Program-made: the position numbers and the translations under genes
The notes under the pieces: generated by a model
Seen by the model: the letters and a program-made list of their open reading frames with translations, nothing else
The model's database searches: none
Told to the model about the DNA's origin: nothing
Assembly (NCBI GenBank): GCA_037074765.1
Contig: JBAMDO010000572.1
Location: 62,001-126,000, forward strand
Source of the DNA: Mansonella perstans
Lineage: Eukaryota > Nematoda > Chromadorea > Rhabditida > Onchocercidae
Direction: 5' to 3'
DNA length: 64,000 bases
Shown: piece by piece, positions 31,400-43,424 of the stretch
Layout: every line of letters starts with the position of its first letter
Position numbering within the stretch: position 1 is the first letter of the stretch

Positions 31400-33370
31400 T
31401 CAGCATAACAATAGTGCGTGAGTTTGACGTACGCAGCAACAACACAAAGATCTTTTTCTGTTGTTTTTTTCTCCTTCTCGGCTATCCGCATTCTCCTCAC
31501 TCATTTCACATCTTTGACAACCACTTCGATTCTGACATATTTCCTGTGCACATTCCGGATGCACTGCATGTGCACATGTCAATATTATCACCTGCTGCAG
31601 AAAATTATGTTTTTTAAACTATCCATTTTATAAATTTTCAAAATGTTTACTTGTTTACTCCTTTTTAATTGGAAATAGTGAAATTGGAAAGTAATTTTTT
31701 CTTTATCAATTCATACTTTTTGATGAATTGAAAAATAAAAATTGTTTTAGAGTAGACAATTCTGTCCCTTTATTATTTTCACCGACAAGATTTAATGCTT
31801 GACTGTTTTCTACTGTATAGCTAGGGAGATAGTAATTCTTCGTCAGAATGATCAAAAAATGAGCGGAAATTTGTTGAAATTTATCGATATGTAGTGCTGT
31901 TTAAGTTGACAAGACTAAAATCGCGATTTCCTCATTCAGGTTAGACTAAATTGTGTAAATTCTGACTGTGGTTAGACTAAATTGTCTGACTAAACTCTGA
32001 CTCTATCCCGGAATTATTTCACTTTGTTTTTTTATTCAAAAATCTAAAATTCCTCAACTTCATGTAATCCATTAAGCGGTCGCTCGCACAATGAGCAATT
32101 ACCAAACCGTGATAAATATTGATGCCATAGCCATAAACGTACCGAACACTTCCTTTTCTGTACTTCATCTTTAACTAATTTCTACAAAAACTTTTTGAAA
32201 TTTCAAAATAGAAAATGCAAATATGTAAAAGTTTTTTTTTTTCGATTACTTTCGCATTTATCCAAACTTTTTTTAGGACTTTGTGAAGTTAAAAAGTAAT
32301 TTTTTACTGATCTTTGAATAAAAATAATTCTTAATTATAATAATGTATTGCAATGTACCTTAGTGTATTACAATTTCTTGATTATAAATTATTGCAATTT
32401 CAAATCGAAATGAAAAATTAATTAGAAAATAATCATTTTTATTAAGAGATTGCAGCAACCTGCTTTAAGCTTATTGTTTCAAATGAATTCATGTTGAAAA
32501 TAACATTTCGCTCATTTGGATTGTTCGCTTCTAAAAATTTTAACTTAATTCGAAATTTTTAAAAATAGTCCATTGTTGCACAAAATGTTAAATTACCCAT
32601 GCATATAAAAGATCTTTTCATTTGATCTGTTGAATAACCTATACAGTTCATTGAGAATCACGCTAAAACTTATTCCTCATTTAATTAGTTAAAACTCAAA
32701 AATATTTCTGAACGTAGATAGTACCTTTCAGAGTTTTTACGCCTAATTTCTCCTGAATTATAGAATTTTTTATTCCCAATAATTGGAGACGTTGTTCAAG
32801 TGTTTTACTTATTTCCGTATTCTCTTCACTTCCATACAACTTCGTTTCCAACGAACCGTAAAGTTCATTAGCTGGCTGATAGTTTGGCACAATAAACATA
32901 CTATAGTGTCTTAATGTATAAAATATGTTCGATTTTAGATTACAGCTACGATGATTATTTCGATCCTCAAACTTCGATAATATCAGGTCACATATCAGGT
33001 CATAGCCTGGAAATTTTTCAGTGGCTTCTTTTCATTAATTTTTTATAATTTTTCTGTTAAAATAGAAGCAAATATAAAATATATAAATCCAATATGATTA
33101 AATTTATCTGTAAAACTAATACAATGTTTGATTAGTGTAGGATTGTTAGAAATTTCAAAAAAAACAAATTCAATAGTTTTTTGCTAATAGCATAATGCAT
33201 ACAACTTTAAAATTAACATTTAATAAGTTAAAGGTCATAAATGTCAACGACATCAACTCACTACATCCTGAACGACCGCTTTCAAATACCGAGACAACAA
33301 TTGCCATCAACATTGTGATTACTGAATACTTTAATATTTTATATCCAAATTCGTTTACATGATCATCCAT
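31400..33370 (-). CDS. Membrane-anchored RING-H2 protein, unrecognised family
   Basis: Exons (minus): 33370-33262, 33006-32725, 32174-32059, 31591-31400; phases agree, 232 aa. Residues about 14-30 form one hydrophobic helix (signal anchor). The middle is polar with a predicted helical stretch (ISKTLEQRLQLLGIKN). A Trp-rich element (SVRLWLWHQYLSRF) precedes a C-terminal RING-H2: Cys157, Cys160, Cys175, His177, His180, Cys183, Cys194, Cys197. The tail is basic and ends with a CCCC cluster. The RING is split by an intron between the first Cys pair and Cys175, and the ligand spacing is restored only by this splice, which supports the model. RING-H2 domains usually recruit E2 enzymes, so an E3 ubiquitin ligase on a membrane is inferred. 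I cannot name an orthologue. The start is the first ATG of exon 1; a further upstream exon is possible. Confidence 0.75.
32031..32036 (-). terminator. Intronic poly(A) signal in the RING gene
   Basis: If the donor after exon 3 (GAA/GTTGAG at 32058) is not used, the frame runs four codons to TAG (32046-32044), followed 7 nt later by AATAAA. This would give a short form lacking most of the RING. Confidence 0.45.
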
Positions 33371-34314
33371 TGATATTTTAGACAGAACTAAATTCAGTAT
33401 ATTTCTAGTCTAAAGATCGGTATCTTTAGACAAGTTACTTGACCTCCAATTCCTATTATAATAATGCCATTATTTCATGTCCTGCCCCGTACCTCAAAAT
33501 TTCAATGAAAAACCTCGCAGCACTTATGAAATGGCTATTTTTTCTCCTGGATAAGCATCACTAGAAATCTAATTGCTAAGCTAATCAGTAGAAATGTCAT
33601 GCTTTTTTTTTTATCAGTGTTACTTTCCATTTCTCGAACTTACTTTTTCCCAATACTTTTCCGCCTAAATCCCTGAGATTCCTTCAGTTCTCGCCCGATA
33701 CTTTTCTGCCTAAATCCCAGAGATTCCTTCAGTTCTCGCCCGATACTTTTCTGCCTAAATCCCAGAGATTCCTTCAGTTCTCGCCCGATACTTTTCTGTC
33801 TAAATTCCTGAAATTTCTTCAGTTCTCGTTAATGCACTTTCTAATCCTATCACTGTCTCTTGTTTTCTGCATTATTTTGTTTTCTCGTAAACTATTTTAA
33901 ACTGGCTTGTCTCTTAACCTTCTCAAGGCCAATCTCGCATTGACTATTATTTATGTATCTGTGGATGAGTACGTACTTTCAGCTCGGGTCATTTCCATTA
34001 TTTGATTAATCTAAGTAAATAAAGAAAGAAGAAACATTCGCTGATCATTTTAATATTTACAACACTCGTAATGTTAAATTATTGATTGGGATTAAATTAA
34101 TTTAAAATGCTTTCACGTATTTCATGATAATCCTATTCATTCCTGATGGTACTCTTCGTTTTTATTTCTTCTTAATTGGTTTCAATTATTGTGTTTTATA
34201 TGAAAGTTTTAGATTTCATCTCAAGTACTATAATGTGGAAAGGCTAAAGAAATTACCATAGCACCTACCTATTGGTTGTTGCATCATTTGCACTTTAATG
34301 TGAAAAATTGGAAG
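33371..34314. promoter_or_regulatory. Upstream region shared by RING gene (-) and membrane-protein gene (+)
   Basis: About 940 bp between divergent start codons. It contains the four-unit 45-bp repeat and otherwise AT-rich DNA. No specific promoter element is claimed. Confidence 0.4.
33649..33828. repeat. 45-bp tandem repeat, 4 copies
   Basis: Four exact-length 45-bp units, starting CCCGATACTTTTCTGCCTAA and ending CAGTTCTCG. The inner two are identical; the outer two carry several substitutions. Confidence 0.96.
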
Positions 34315-37300
34315 ATGGAAATTATCCGGAATGGTTGCTGCGGTATAAAATCATTTATTTTAGCTGTGATCGAGTGGCGTTCTGTTGCCACAGCACCTTA
34401 TTTAATGTTCATCAATAGCGCTTTTTGGTAAGTGGATTTCAAAAAAAAACAATTTTATGAAGAATATGATTAGTTATCATTCGACATTAGAACATGATGA
34501 TGAATATGATTAGTTATCATTCGACATTAGAACATGCTAATGAATATGATTAGTTATCATTCGACATTAGAACATGATGATGAATATGATTAGCTATCAG
34601 TCATTCATGTTACGACATTATATGTAGTATCGATGACATGCGACAGTAATGAAAAGTGAAAAATTGAAATCTTATTGTTCAGTGAGAGAGGAAATACAAT
34701 AAGTTGACTAGGAAGCAATCGAAATACCTTGTAGGAAAGATGCAAATAGACAAAAGTCGAGTTCACAAAAGATATCTAAGAAAATTTAGTCGAACTCACT
34801 GAGATTCATTGAAATTTCAAATTTTTTGACTTCTTTTTTTGTTGTAATTATGGAGATCAGATCAATAAACAGGAACTGATTTCATTTTTCTAGGTGGAGT
34901 GTCTTTTATCTAGATCAAGGAACACAACTACGATTACTAATCTCATTTACTGCGGGTGTTTTCGGCTGGGATATTTTATTATCTTCAACTTATGATCGAA
35001 GTATTTTGTTTCATATTTTAATGTGGCCCGCGCGAAGTGTCATAAAGGTTGGCTTTGCTAATTTAGCTGAATTAGCTTTAAAATTACACATTTTAATTAA
35101 ACTTTGCAATTAAAGAAATGAAAGGATTACAAAATTCAGTTTTGAAAAAATTCATTTTGCGAGAGAAATGCTGTTAGAGTGATGGCAAGTTTTAAATTAG
35201 TCTCTCATGCTGCAATTATTTCTCTTTGATTGTAAGAAACTTTCATTTTGTGATCTTTAACACTCAGCAATACTCTTATAATTTCAGAAATACTTAATGT
35301 TTTTTATAGACAATAAGCGTTGGAATGGCTTTATATAGTGCACAGTTTCTTTATTTGGCAGAATTTGAAAAAGCATGTTGGGCTGCTTATGGTGCAGGTT
35401 TTTTTTTTGGTTTTTTGAAAGACTACATTCCCCAAAACATACTACTTATAGCTCATTGTTACTTAATATTCTTTTTCCTTTACAGTAGTACTTAATTGCA
35501 GTTTAAAAGATATCGTTTTTTAGTTACATTATTAATGATAAACCCGGTATGGTTGTACTACCAAGTACCACAAAAGCTCAGTATGTGCTTGTATACGGCA
35601 TGTACAACAACGAAATATATTGCTCAAATAGCTGTCATTTCTCCTCTCTATTCTTTTTACATAGTCCTTGATTATATCATCAGGCTAAGATGGTTAACAG
35701 GTTTGTAATTTTCATATCTTGTTGTAAAAGTCAAAATTTCTTTTAGCTTAATTTCAGGTATCTGCTGATTTTATTTCTTTTGCTATTTTAATTTTTCCAA
35801 AAGCTAAAAATTTCAACAATTAACATTTGAAAGCATTTGGGAATATTTAAACTATTTTTCCTCTTTTCTCCCAAACTTTTATTTTCGATATCAATGTTTT
35901 AGCAATACTAGAAAAAATCAAGAGAAAATTGCTAAGGATGAAAGCTGCAGTACGAAGTACGTATGTTGCAACGTTTGAGAAATTATACGCTGGAAAAATT
36001 GCGGTGCTGAACATTACAAATTCAACCTTATTAAATATTAAAAACTTCATAAAACGCATAGTTTACGAATTCAAAAGTGAGTTTGATAAATTTTTCTTTG
36101 CGGTCAAAGGCTGTATTTTGCGAATATTTACCTGCTGTGAAAATAATATATATTTGTATGATTGGCGCAAACAATAGCAATATATTTTTGCAGTATCAGT
36201 CAGAAACGGAATAGTATATGCAGTAAAAACTTCAAGCAACGGAATAACATATGCAATAACGACTACAAAGAACGAAATAATTTCTGTAATAACGTTTTTG
36301 AAGGATGGAATACTCTCTGGATATCTGTCATTTAAAAATGGATTAATTAACGGAATTCTACTGCTAAAGGATTTTTCGATTATGAGGCTCAGCAAATCAA
36401 GAGACGCATTTTATAACGCTATAATTACTCTGATGAACTGTATTTTGCACGTATTTATTACTATTCAAAATTCAATTTCGAACTTTTTTTCTGCCATTGT
36501 GAGGTGGTTAAAAACAAAAATTATAAAACCAGTTCAGAGTGCTTATCGTGCAGTTATGCACTTTCTGCAGTACTGGCTCTGCGGTTATTGGTGGCCTGAT
36601 CTCAGGTCTTGGTTTGTTTTGCATGTCATATTCCGGCTACAGTTACTGTTCAATTATTTATGTTTCGGTATTGTGTATATTTTTTGTGGCTATTGGCTGA
36701 ATCCATCCATCGCTTTTCTTTCAAGACATTTTGGATGTTTTTATGCCCACTTCCAACAGTCCGTCTTGAATCCAATAAAAATGTAAGAAATTTTGATCTC
36801 ATCAGTTCGGATTATTCGCTATTATTTTTTTCAATTTTATAGGAAGTAAGATTTTCACTGTTTGGTTTAGAAATGGTTGAAAACTTTCTTAAATCTATTT
36901 TCGTTGTTTTTTCATTTCAGTTTTATGTGGATTTTCCAGATATTCAATATGTTTCCCCTAAATTTTATTTTCTAACTGCAGTTTCCAAGTTTACAATAGA
37001 AAACTCAAATTGAAGAGGATTAGACGAGTAGAAAGAAAACTATATAAAGTTTTACTCTTTTACTTTTAACATTTTGAGTGAGATAATGTTAACATCTGAA
37101 TCGTTCAGCCACAGGCAGTGTGGTTGTGCTAAATGCGGAAGAATTGAATGCTATTAATCAGACCGAAATCTTGTCCTAAATGGTCTTTAATATTTATTTA
37201 ATTTTTAAAGTTTCCTTTTGCCCATTTCAGATGGATTGGAAATCAAGTTGATAAAGCTATGATATATATGAAACAGATGTTGCATAATTTGGCGATAAGA

Positions 37301-38810
37301 GTGCGCGATAGTGTATTATGGCCTTCTTTTATATTACTTATTTTATTGATGAATAAGGTATGCGTTTTCAATGTCTTTACTTTTAATTTCAGATCTAGAT
37401 GTTATTCTTCCATGTTTTCAATTGGAATTATTTTTCTTGAACCAGTTAGGTTGAAAATTTTTTTAAAAGTTCTTGAATGATGAGTTTGATACGCTTTTCA
37501 AAAGCTAGGTTTAATAAAGAATTTTTTATTTAAAAATCTATTTTATTTAAGGCATTCTGTCAATTTTCTGACGACTTTTTTAGATCTGTGCATATTTTTA
37601 TCGGATTTTACTGCAACCAGTAATTGATATTCTGTATAAGAAATATAAAGTTTGTGAAGACTACTTGTTAATTTACTATTTGGGTCCGTTTTGCAAGTTT
37701 TTCGTCAGTTGTATTCCTGAAAGGTCACCATTTTGTGGTAGGTTGTTGTTTACGTTGTTCTGATTTTTCCAATAATTTAATGTTTGTTCTGATTTTTTTC
37801 CAATAATACAGCTTTTCCAATAATTTAATGGGATATATAGGTTCTAACAATTTGTACAAATCTGTTGTAGTAACTGCTATTTTGGATTAAGACACAGTTG
37901 ATTTTTTAGATGATACAGACACTGAATTAGCGGAATTGCTGCCACCTGGTTTTAGCAGTGAAGAAGAATCCGACATTGAAGAAGCCAACAAATTTTCGGT
38001 ACGAAGTCGATCGCCAAGTTCTCTTCCAGGTCGTTTTTAGATTCGTGTGCTGTTGGCAAGATTTTTGAGCGAAACACAATGAACTCTATTTTTTCATTTT
38101 CTTGAAAGTGATGAAGCATAATTAATGTTCTTGACCATCATTATTGGAAAAAGATCTATTTTTATCTTCATCATCCATCATTGTAGATATATTTGTACAT
38201 CTAGTGCAATTAGTGATTTATATTTCACTTTTGATTTGTCTTTTAGAAGCATTTGTAAATTGTAACTACTTTTGTTTCAGAAGACGAACATGATTTCCTC
38301 CATGGCTTGAAATTCTCAAACTTAGATACTTCAGACTCCAGTGAAGCTGAATTCGCATTGAGACCGAAGGCAAAGTCTCAGAGATCACTGAAAAAAAAAC
38401 CGAAGGCTCATCCAAAAGATCCAGCGCCTTCAACCTGCAATGATGAATTAATTTCAACTGTATATAAAACACAGAAGGATAGAGATAAACATGAGCGTTC
38501 GCCATCAACTAGTAGTTATTCCGATAGTGCACTTTCATCATCAGCTCAGAATGGAACAGATATTACAGATCTACAAAACTTAGATGCACTTGCTTTCGAA
38601 TCCGAGGACCATCCACAAGCAGAATTTCTGAAGAGATCCAAAAGTACGGAGATCCAGAAACTACAAAATTCCAGAGATAAAAGATCGAAGGACAGAAAGC
38701 AAAGCATGGGTCAGAAGAAATTGGAAGAAATTGAGGTCACAAGACAAGTGAGAGCGACAGCAGTTTTAACTAGTGGTTCGAATGATAGTTTTGAGATGGT
38801 TGATAAGTAA
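34315..38810 (+). CDS. Multipass membrane protein with 11-residue amphipathic repeats, unrecognised
   Basis: Exons: 34315-34427, 34894-35047, 35310-35397, 35524-35700, 35903-36076, 36194-36782, 37231-37357, 37584-37737, 37910-38029, 38281-38810; all phases agree, 741 aa. The N-terminal about 175 residues hold several aromatic-rich hydrophobic helices. Residues about 195-340 form a long region with strict 11-residue periodicity (RNGIVYAVKTS, SNGITYAITTT, KNEIISVITFL and so on; DNA 36202-36498). A second hydrophobic, Trp-rich block follows (YWLCGYWW, FGIVYIFCGYW), then two more hydrophobic segments. The last about 230 residues are hydrophilic, first acidic (SSEEESD), then Ser/Lys-rich. Such 11-mer helices in other proteins (perilipins, synucleins, apolipoproteins) bind lipid surfaces. 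I recognise no orthologue. Membrane or lipid-surface location is inferred. AATAAA lies at 38995-39000. Confidence 0.85.
34456..34600 (+). repeat. 40-bp tandem repeat, about 3.5 copies, in intron 1
   Basis: Period 40 bp with core GAATATGATTAGTTATCATT repeated from 34462, 34502, 34542 and 34582; the last copy is degenerate. It lies inside intron 1 of the membrane-protein gene. Confidence 0.93.
36202..36498 (+). repeat. Coding 33-bp (11-codon) repeat, 9 units
   Basis: Nine in-frame 33-nt units within exon 6 of the membrane-protein gene. Most open with a basic or polar residue plus Asn/Asp (RN, SN, KN, KD, KN, KD, RD, MN, QN), with hydrophobics at fixed later positions. The first two units also retain clear nucleotide similarity (AACGGAATA at the same offset). 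Confidence 0.8.
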
Positions 38811-40173
38811 TATGTTTCTAAAACTGCCCGAACATAATCATACAAACCATACTTCCAACAACAGTTTGTTATGTTCTGTATTTCTCTCGAGTTTTGAAAA
38901 ACTTTCTTTACTTGTTAGTACAAACAGCGGGCATATTGATTGGATTCATATGTTCAGCACAGTTAGGTTTATTTATTTTTAATTGATATAGAGCAATAAA
39001 TGCTTTTACATATTTTTGGATATCTTTAAATCATGTGACAACAGTACAGTATCATTCAACCAAATTTACAAGATCATTTCTCGAATGTATCATTTACCGT
39101 AATTTTTTACATGTAAGAAATTAAAGCTTTACTGTTTTTAATCTCAGTAATGGATGATCTGAGTGAATAACACAACAGTACTGTTTACTAAAATTGAAAA
39201 TTAAATTGCTTGAAGAGAAAATATAGAAAAGATATATCCTCTGATATTATTGGAACTAGAATGGGAAGAATTAGATTTTGGGGAAAATTTCTGTAGCAAA
39301 AAAAAAGTAGACCAGTGAGACGTTCATTAATATTGCTCTTCTATACCTGTGAAGCTTCTAAATCTCTTAATATCTTTCGTCTGAAATAGATAGTCAATTT
39401 TAGAATTTCCTAACTAAAATTCACATGTTGATTATTGAAATCACCAGTTGCGTTCCAGCAGATACATTCTCAAGATTGGAGAAAAAATCCAGTACAACCC
39501 GAGTCTATTAAATCTGAACCAATGCACTGCTAGTAAAAGATATCAGTATCTTAGAAAAGAATCCTAAAAATAAGTTGTGGCTAATAGATTCTGCGAACTG
39601 ATTGTATAAATATGAAACTATGGTAAATAGTTAATACTTAAAAGACACTGCATTCCAACATTGTTGGGTAATGTTTGAGCGAATATGATACGATAAAACG
39701 AATGATTAACGAATGAAATTTTTTTGATGTAAATATGATTTAAGAACATTTGGTCATCCCATTTAGTTGCACCTCTATTTTTGATTTTAATAATGACAGT
39801 TCTAACTTCTTGCACCAAAGTGTAGTAATGACAAAATCTCAAACTACATTCATAAGAATGTTGAAATATAATTTACAATTAATAAGATAAGAAGTGTCAG
39901 CGTGAATGTTGGGGAAGAGCGAATGAATGCATTAGCACATTGTATTGAGTGGGAAATGTCATAATCATGAATGTTTCAATCGTGCCATCATTCGGTCCAA
40001 TTCGGTAATATTTTGCCTGTTAAATTTTTGCAAAATTAAAATTTGTTGAAATCCTAGTCTCAAGTTCGATTTAAAAAGAATTTTAAGGGAATAACGTGGC
40101 AACAATCACTCGAAGTACTTCTAAAACTATCTAACAGGTTTATGCAACAATAATAATCAAAAGTATTCGATGA
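38811..40173. other. Intergenic region between convergent genes
   Basis: Contains the 3' UTR and AATAAA (38995-39000) of the membrane-protein gene. The remainder is AT-rich; no exon, RNA gene or repeat recognised. Confidence 0.55.
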
Positions 40174-43160
40174 TTACCTCAATTTTTCGAATATTTCTTC
40201 GCTTGTCATTTTTTGCAATCGAGGCGATATTTCAGGAAGAAAAGGTCTGAGCCGTACTGGTAATGGTAACAGCGGCGCATCATTATATAAATGGGCATGT
40301 GGATGGATTTCACATGAAAGCGAAAGCTAAAAATTGCATAGAAAAGATTAGAAATCAATGATATTTACCTTCAAATGATTTTTTACTTATAGCATATAGT
40401 ACAGTACTGTTGAACAATTTAATTAGGAATGACTTCAAATCAAAAAATAAGTTTTGAAGCAATGTTATTAAGATTGATAAAAGTATATAATAACAGCACC
40501 TAAAATTATTATGCCGCAATGAGAAATTTCTTTTTGGCCCAAAATAAGAAAAAACTAGTCACACAGAAAAACTTTTTTCCAAAATGTCCAACATTCATAA
40601 GACGCAGAAATTTTAGTGAAAACCGCAAAACAATAAAACAAATACTTACAGTAATCAGTGGTGCCTGACCTGAAACTGACAAATCTGACATTTCGTATTC
40701 CGATTTTCCTGTATCAGTAGGTGGCAATTGGAGTGATATAAAACCAATTACCTTATCTGGCCCAGCAATACAACGTTTCCATAACTTCACGACTAAATTC
40801 TGACGGCTTCTTGATACCTAGAACTGGCACAGAATTTACCTCCTGCTTAACTCAAAAACGTAAAATCTACAATTCATTACAGCTGAAAAAATAATCTAAC
40901 AAATTAAAAAAGTATTTTTTTTTTGCGCGTCATTTTGCAACTCTATTCTCTATACAAAATTATGAACTATAAAAAACGATGACACACATTAAATATTTCT
41001 GTCCAGTTCCATTCCGGATATAACGTTCCAGCACGCACCGGTGAACTCAAAGTTCGTCCATCTTCTCCAATCACTGTTAGATAAGTTGATGGTGCAACAG
41101 CTTCACCTCTATAAAGTGAAAAATGTGCACCTATTTCCTTAAGATAATTTTTGCAAAAGATCTGAAAAATAGTAAAAAATAACCTGGAATCGAATGAAAG
41201 AGGTAAACGACGAGCCGAATAAACAGTTAGTTTAATTTGATAAGATGGGCTAGTTGGACAAAGCTCACGAATTGTTGCACGAGAAATATTTGATAAATGA
41301 GGAGAAGACAACGGAGTCTCTCGTGGACAGCTACTTCTAAGATCCAGCGGCGGAGAAAACGGTCTCAACACTGAAATATTTTTTGAATAGTTTAATTAAA
41401 TCTTGAAATTTTCGAAAAATTTTCCACTATAAAAAAGAAATGTAGGAAAGAGATTTCAAATTAAATACAAGTAGCAAATGGAAAATGGAACTCAACTTGA
41501 TCAGCGATCCTTGAAAAACGTGGGGGAGATGAGGAGAAGGCACGACGCCGTGGTAGTGAAGGTGTTGGTCTACTAGAACCGTAAACTGATCCTTTTCTAG
41601 ACGAAGATCTCGATCTGGCCCGAGTAGCCGATCCAATATGAGGTAAGCTACCATCTCTCATCCACTCTAGTCTTTCCATCAGCAGTCGTATATGTGATCC
41701 GAGATCGATTTTTATCTGCAGCACTAAAGTTATGAAAATTAATTAATTGACAAAACTCAATAGCTCCACTCAGAATCAATCAAAAGACATCTCAAAAAAC
41801 TGCGAATAATTGCGGATTTACCAAACCTACTTAAATTGATCCTTTCAAATAAACAAACAAAACAAAGCTTAGTTTTTGAAAACAAACCAACGCAGAAGCT
41901 GAAAATCCGGAGCCAGCAAATAAAAAATCGCGACAGATAATGAAAGGAGGAATAACAAGTTCCTCTAAAGGCACTTCACAAATTCCCAGTTTTTTCATCT
42001 GTAAAATTTATAGATATTTGAGCTATCATTTATACGTACATCAAATTCTTGCTAACGACTTGTCTACAAATAAACAAATTTCTCTAAAACAAAAATCGCA
42101 GTAAAAAGGAACCTAAAATTGGGTCGGTGATGTTTATTATTGATTACTGAATTTAATACATCATGAACCTAACAAGGAACTAAAATAAGCACAAAAATTT
42201 CCAAAAAATAAAAATCAAAAACTTCAATTCCTTCTAATGAGAATATGAAAACATTCTCACCAAAAAATCTCCAAAAGAAAGAGTAAGCTTTATTAATCCA
42301 AATCCTCCTATTAATACTTCTGATACCAATTAGAATCGCAATAAAAACTGAAAACAAATTTGAAAAAAAAAATAAACCAACGGAATATTTTCCCAAAGTG
42401 TTCAATTTCGCAAAAATTGCTAATTGTAACGATGATCGTTTCCATAAATTAACCAATTCCGGAATCATCTTAATCCGTATAACGCGTTTATGACGGAAAT
42501 GAATAATATTACCACTGAAGTGTTTTGCATGTACACGAACCTTCGCTTTTAGAGAAGTAGATGCAGCATCTATCGATGGGAATTGATATTCCAAAATAAA
42601 TCTAAACTATGAAAGTTTTTAAATTGCAAAAAAAAATTTCAATAAAATCGATAAAACACACCTAGTTATTTAGTGTTTTTTTGACAACAGCTAATGAAAT
42701 AGATCTAAATTGATTTGTTTACGCTTTGGTTGGCCAAAAAAAATGAGCCTAATGAATGAATTTTGAAAATTATTCAGAAAAATAATTACCCAAATAAAGA
42801 TCGTCTCCTGATCACTTCAATGATGAATTCATCTTCTTCATTCATACAAATATTTTCGAGATTTAATCTCACGAATGTAATGTCTTTCAGAATACGTGAA
42901 GCGTTAATATTTTCAAAGTCTTCTATAAACAAAAAGTAGAGTAAATATCAAAGAGAATAAATATCAAATTATATTTAAAATAAATATCAAAGAAAACAGC
43001 ATAAAATAGTTATCTTTGATTAAAAAAAATGAGACGATTAATCTAATTAATGACTGATAAAAGAGATATAATTATAATTTTATAAATCAACTAATGGAAA
43101 TTTATGATACTTACGATAATTGTTGCCATTGACATATAACGGCGCCTCGTCATAATTCAT
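40174..43160 (-). CDS. sas-1: C2-domain centriolar protein, SAS-1/C2CD3-like
   Basis: Exons (minus): 43160-43115, 42922-42790, 42601-42382, 41998-41888, 41715-41520 (or 41715-41469), 41370-41184, 41108-40988, 40817-40650, 40326-40174; 444 aa (461 with the other donor). Residues about 16-185 form a C2-type module with FILEYQFPSIDA, IIHFRHKRVIRI, LVNLWKRSSLQL and LGICEVPLEELV, which follows the strand order of a C2 module in human C2CD3. A Ser/Arg-rich linker follows, then a second C2-like module (IKLTVYSARRLPLSF, TLYPEWNWTEIF, LVVKLWKRCIAGPDK). C. elegans SAS-1 is a C2 protein related to C2CD3 and needed for centriole stability; the C2 region associates with microtubules. Family assignment rests on pattern memory, not a search. 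The gene may end at TAA 40176-40174; a splice there (AG/GTAATC) is the alternative. Confidence 0.75.
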
Positions 43161-43424
43161 AATTTTAGTAATAGCAGGTGTTTCCGTTTGTCACTTCATC
43201 AAAATTCTATAAAAAATCTGCAATTACGCTTGTTACTAAACAAATAAAATGTTATGTGAAATAAGAAAATGAATTCAAAAATTTTGAAAAATTCAACTTG
43301 AAATGGCGCAAAAGCAGTAAGTGATGTAGATAAAATAATAATCAAGGAATAATAAGTCTCGTAAACGAAGAAATAATAATTGCATCCTGAATTTTATTAC
43401 ACTGATCCATCATTAATCAACTGA
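43161..43424. other. Upstream region of the sas-1-like gene
   Basis: About 260 bp of AT-rich DNA between the sas-1-like start codon and an open, GC-richer segment on the plus strand. No specific promoter motif is claimed. Confidence 0.4.

Noticed and set aside
35496..35523. Extension of exon 4 of the membrane-protein gene to an earlier start (QFKRYRFL...)
   Set aside because: No acceptor gives the right phase. TTTTTTAG at 35523 does, and joins exon 3 in frame.
41427..41654. Minus-strand ORF beginning MVAYLILDRLLGPDRD
   Set aside because: Shadow of sas-1-like exon 5 in another frame; it has no splice-compatible partners.
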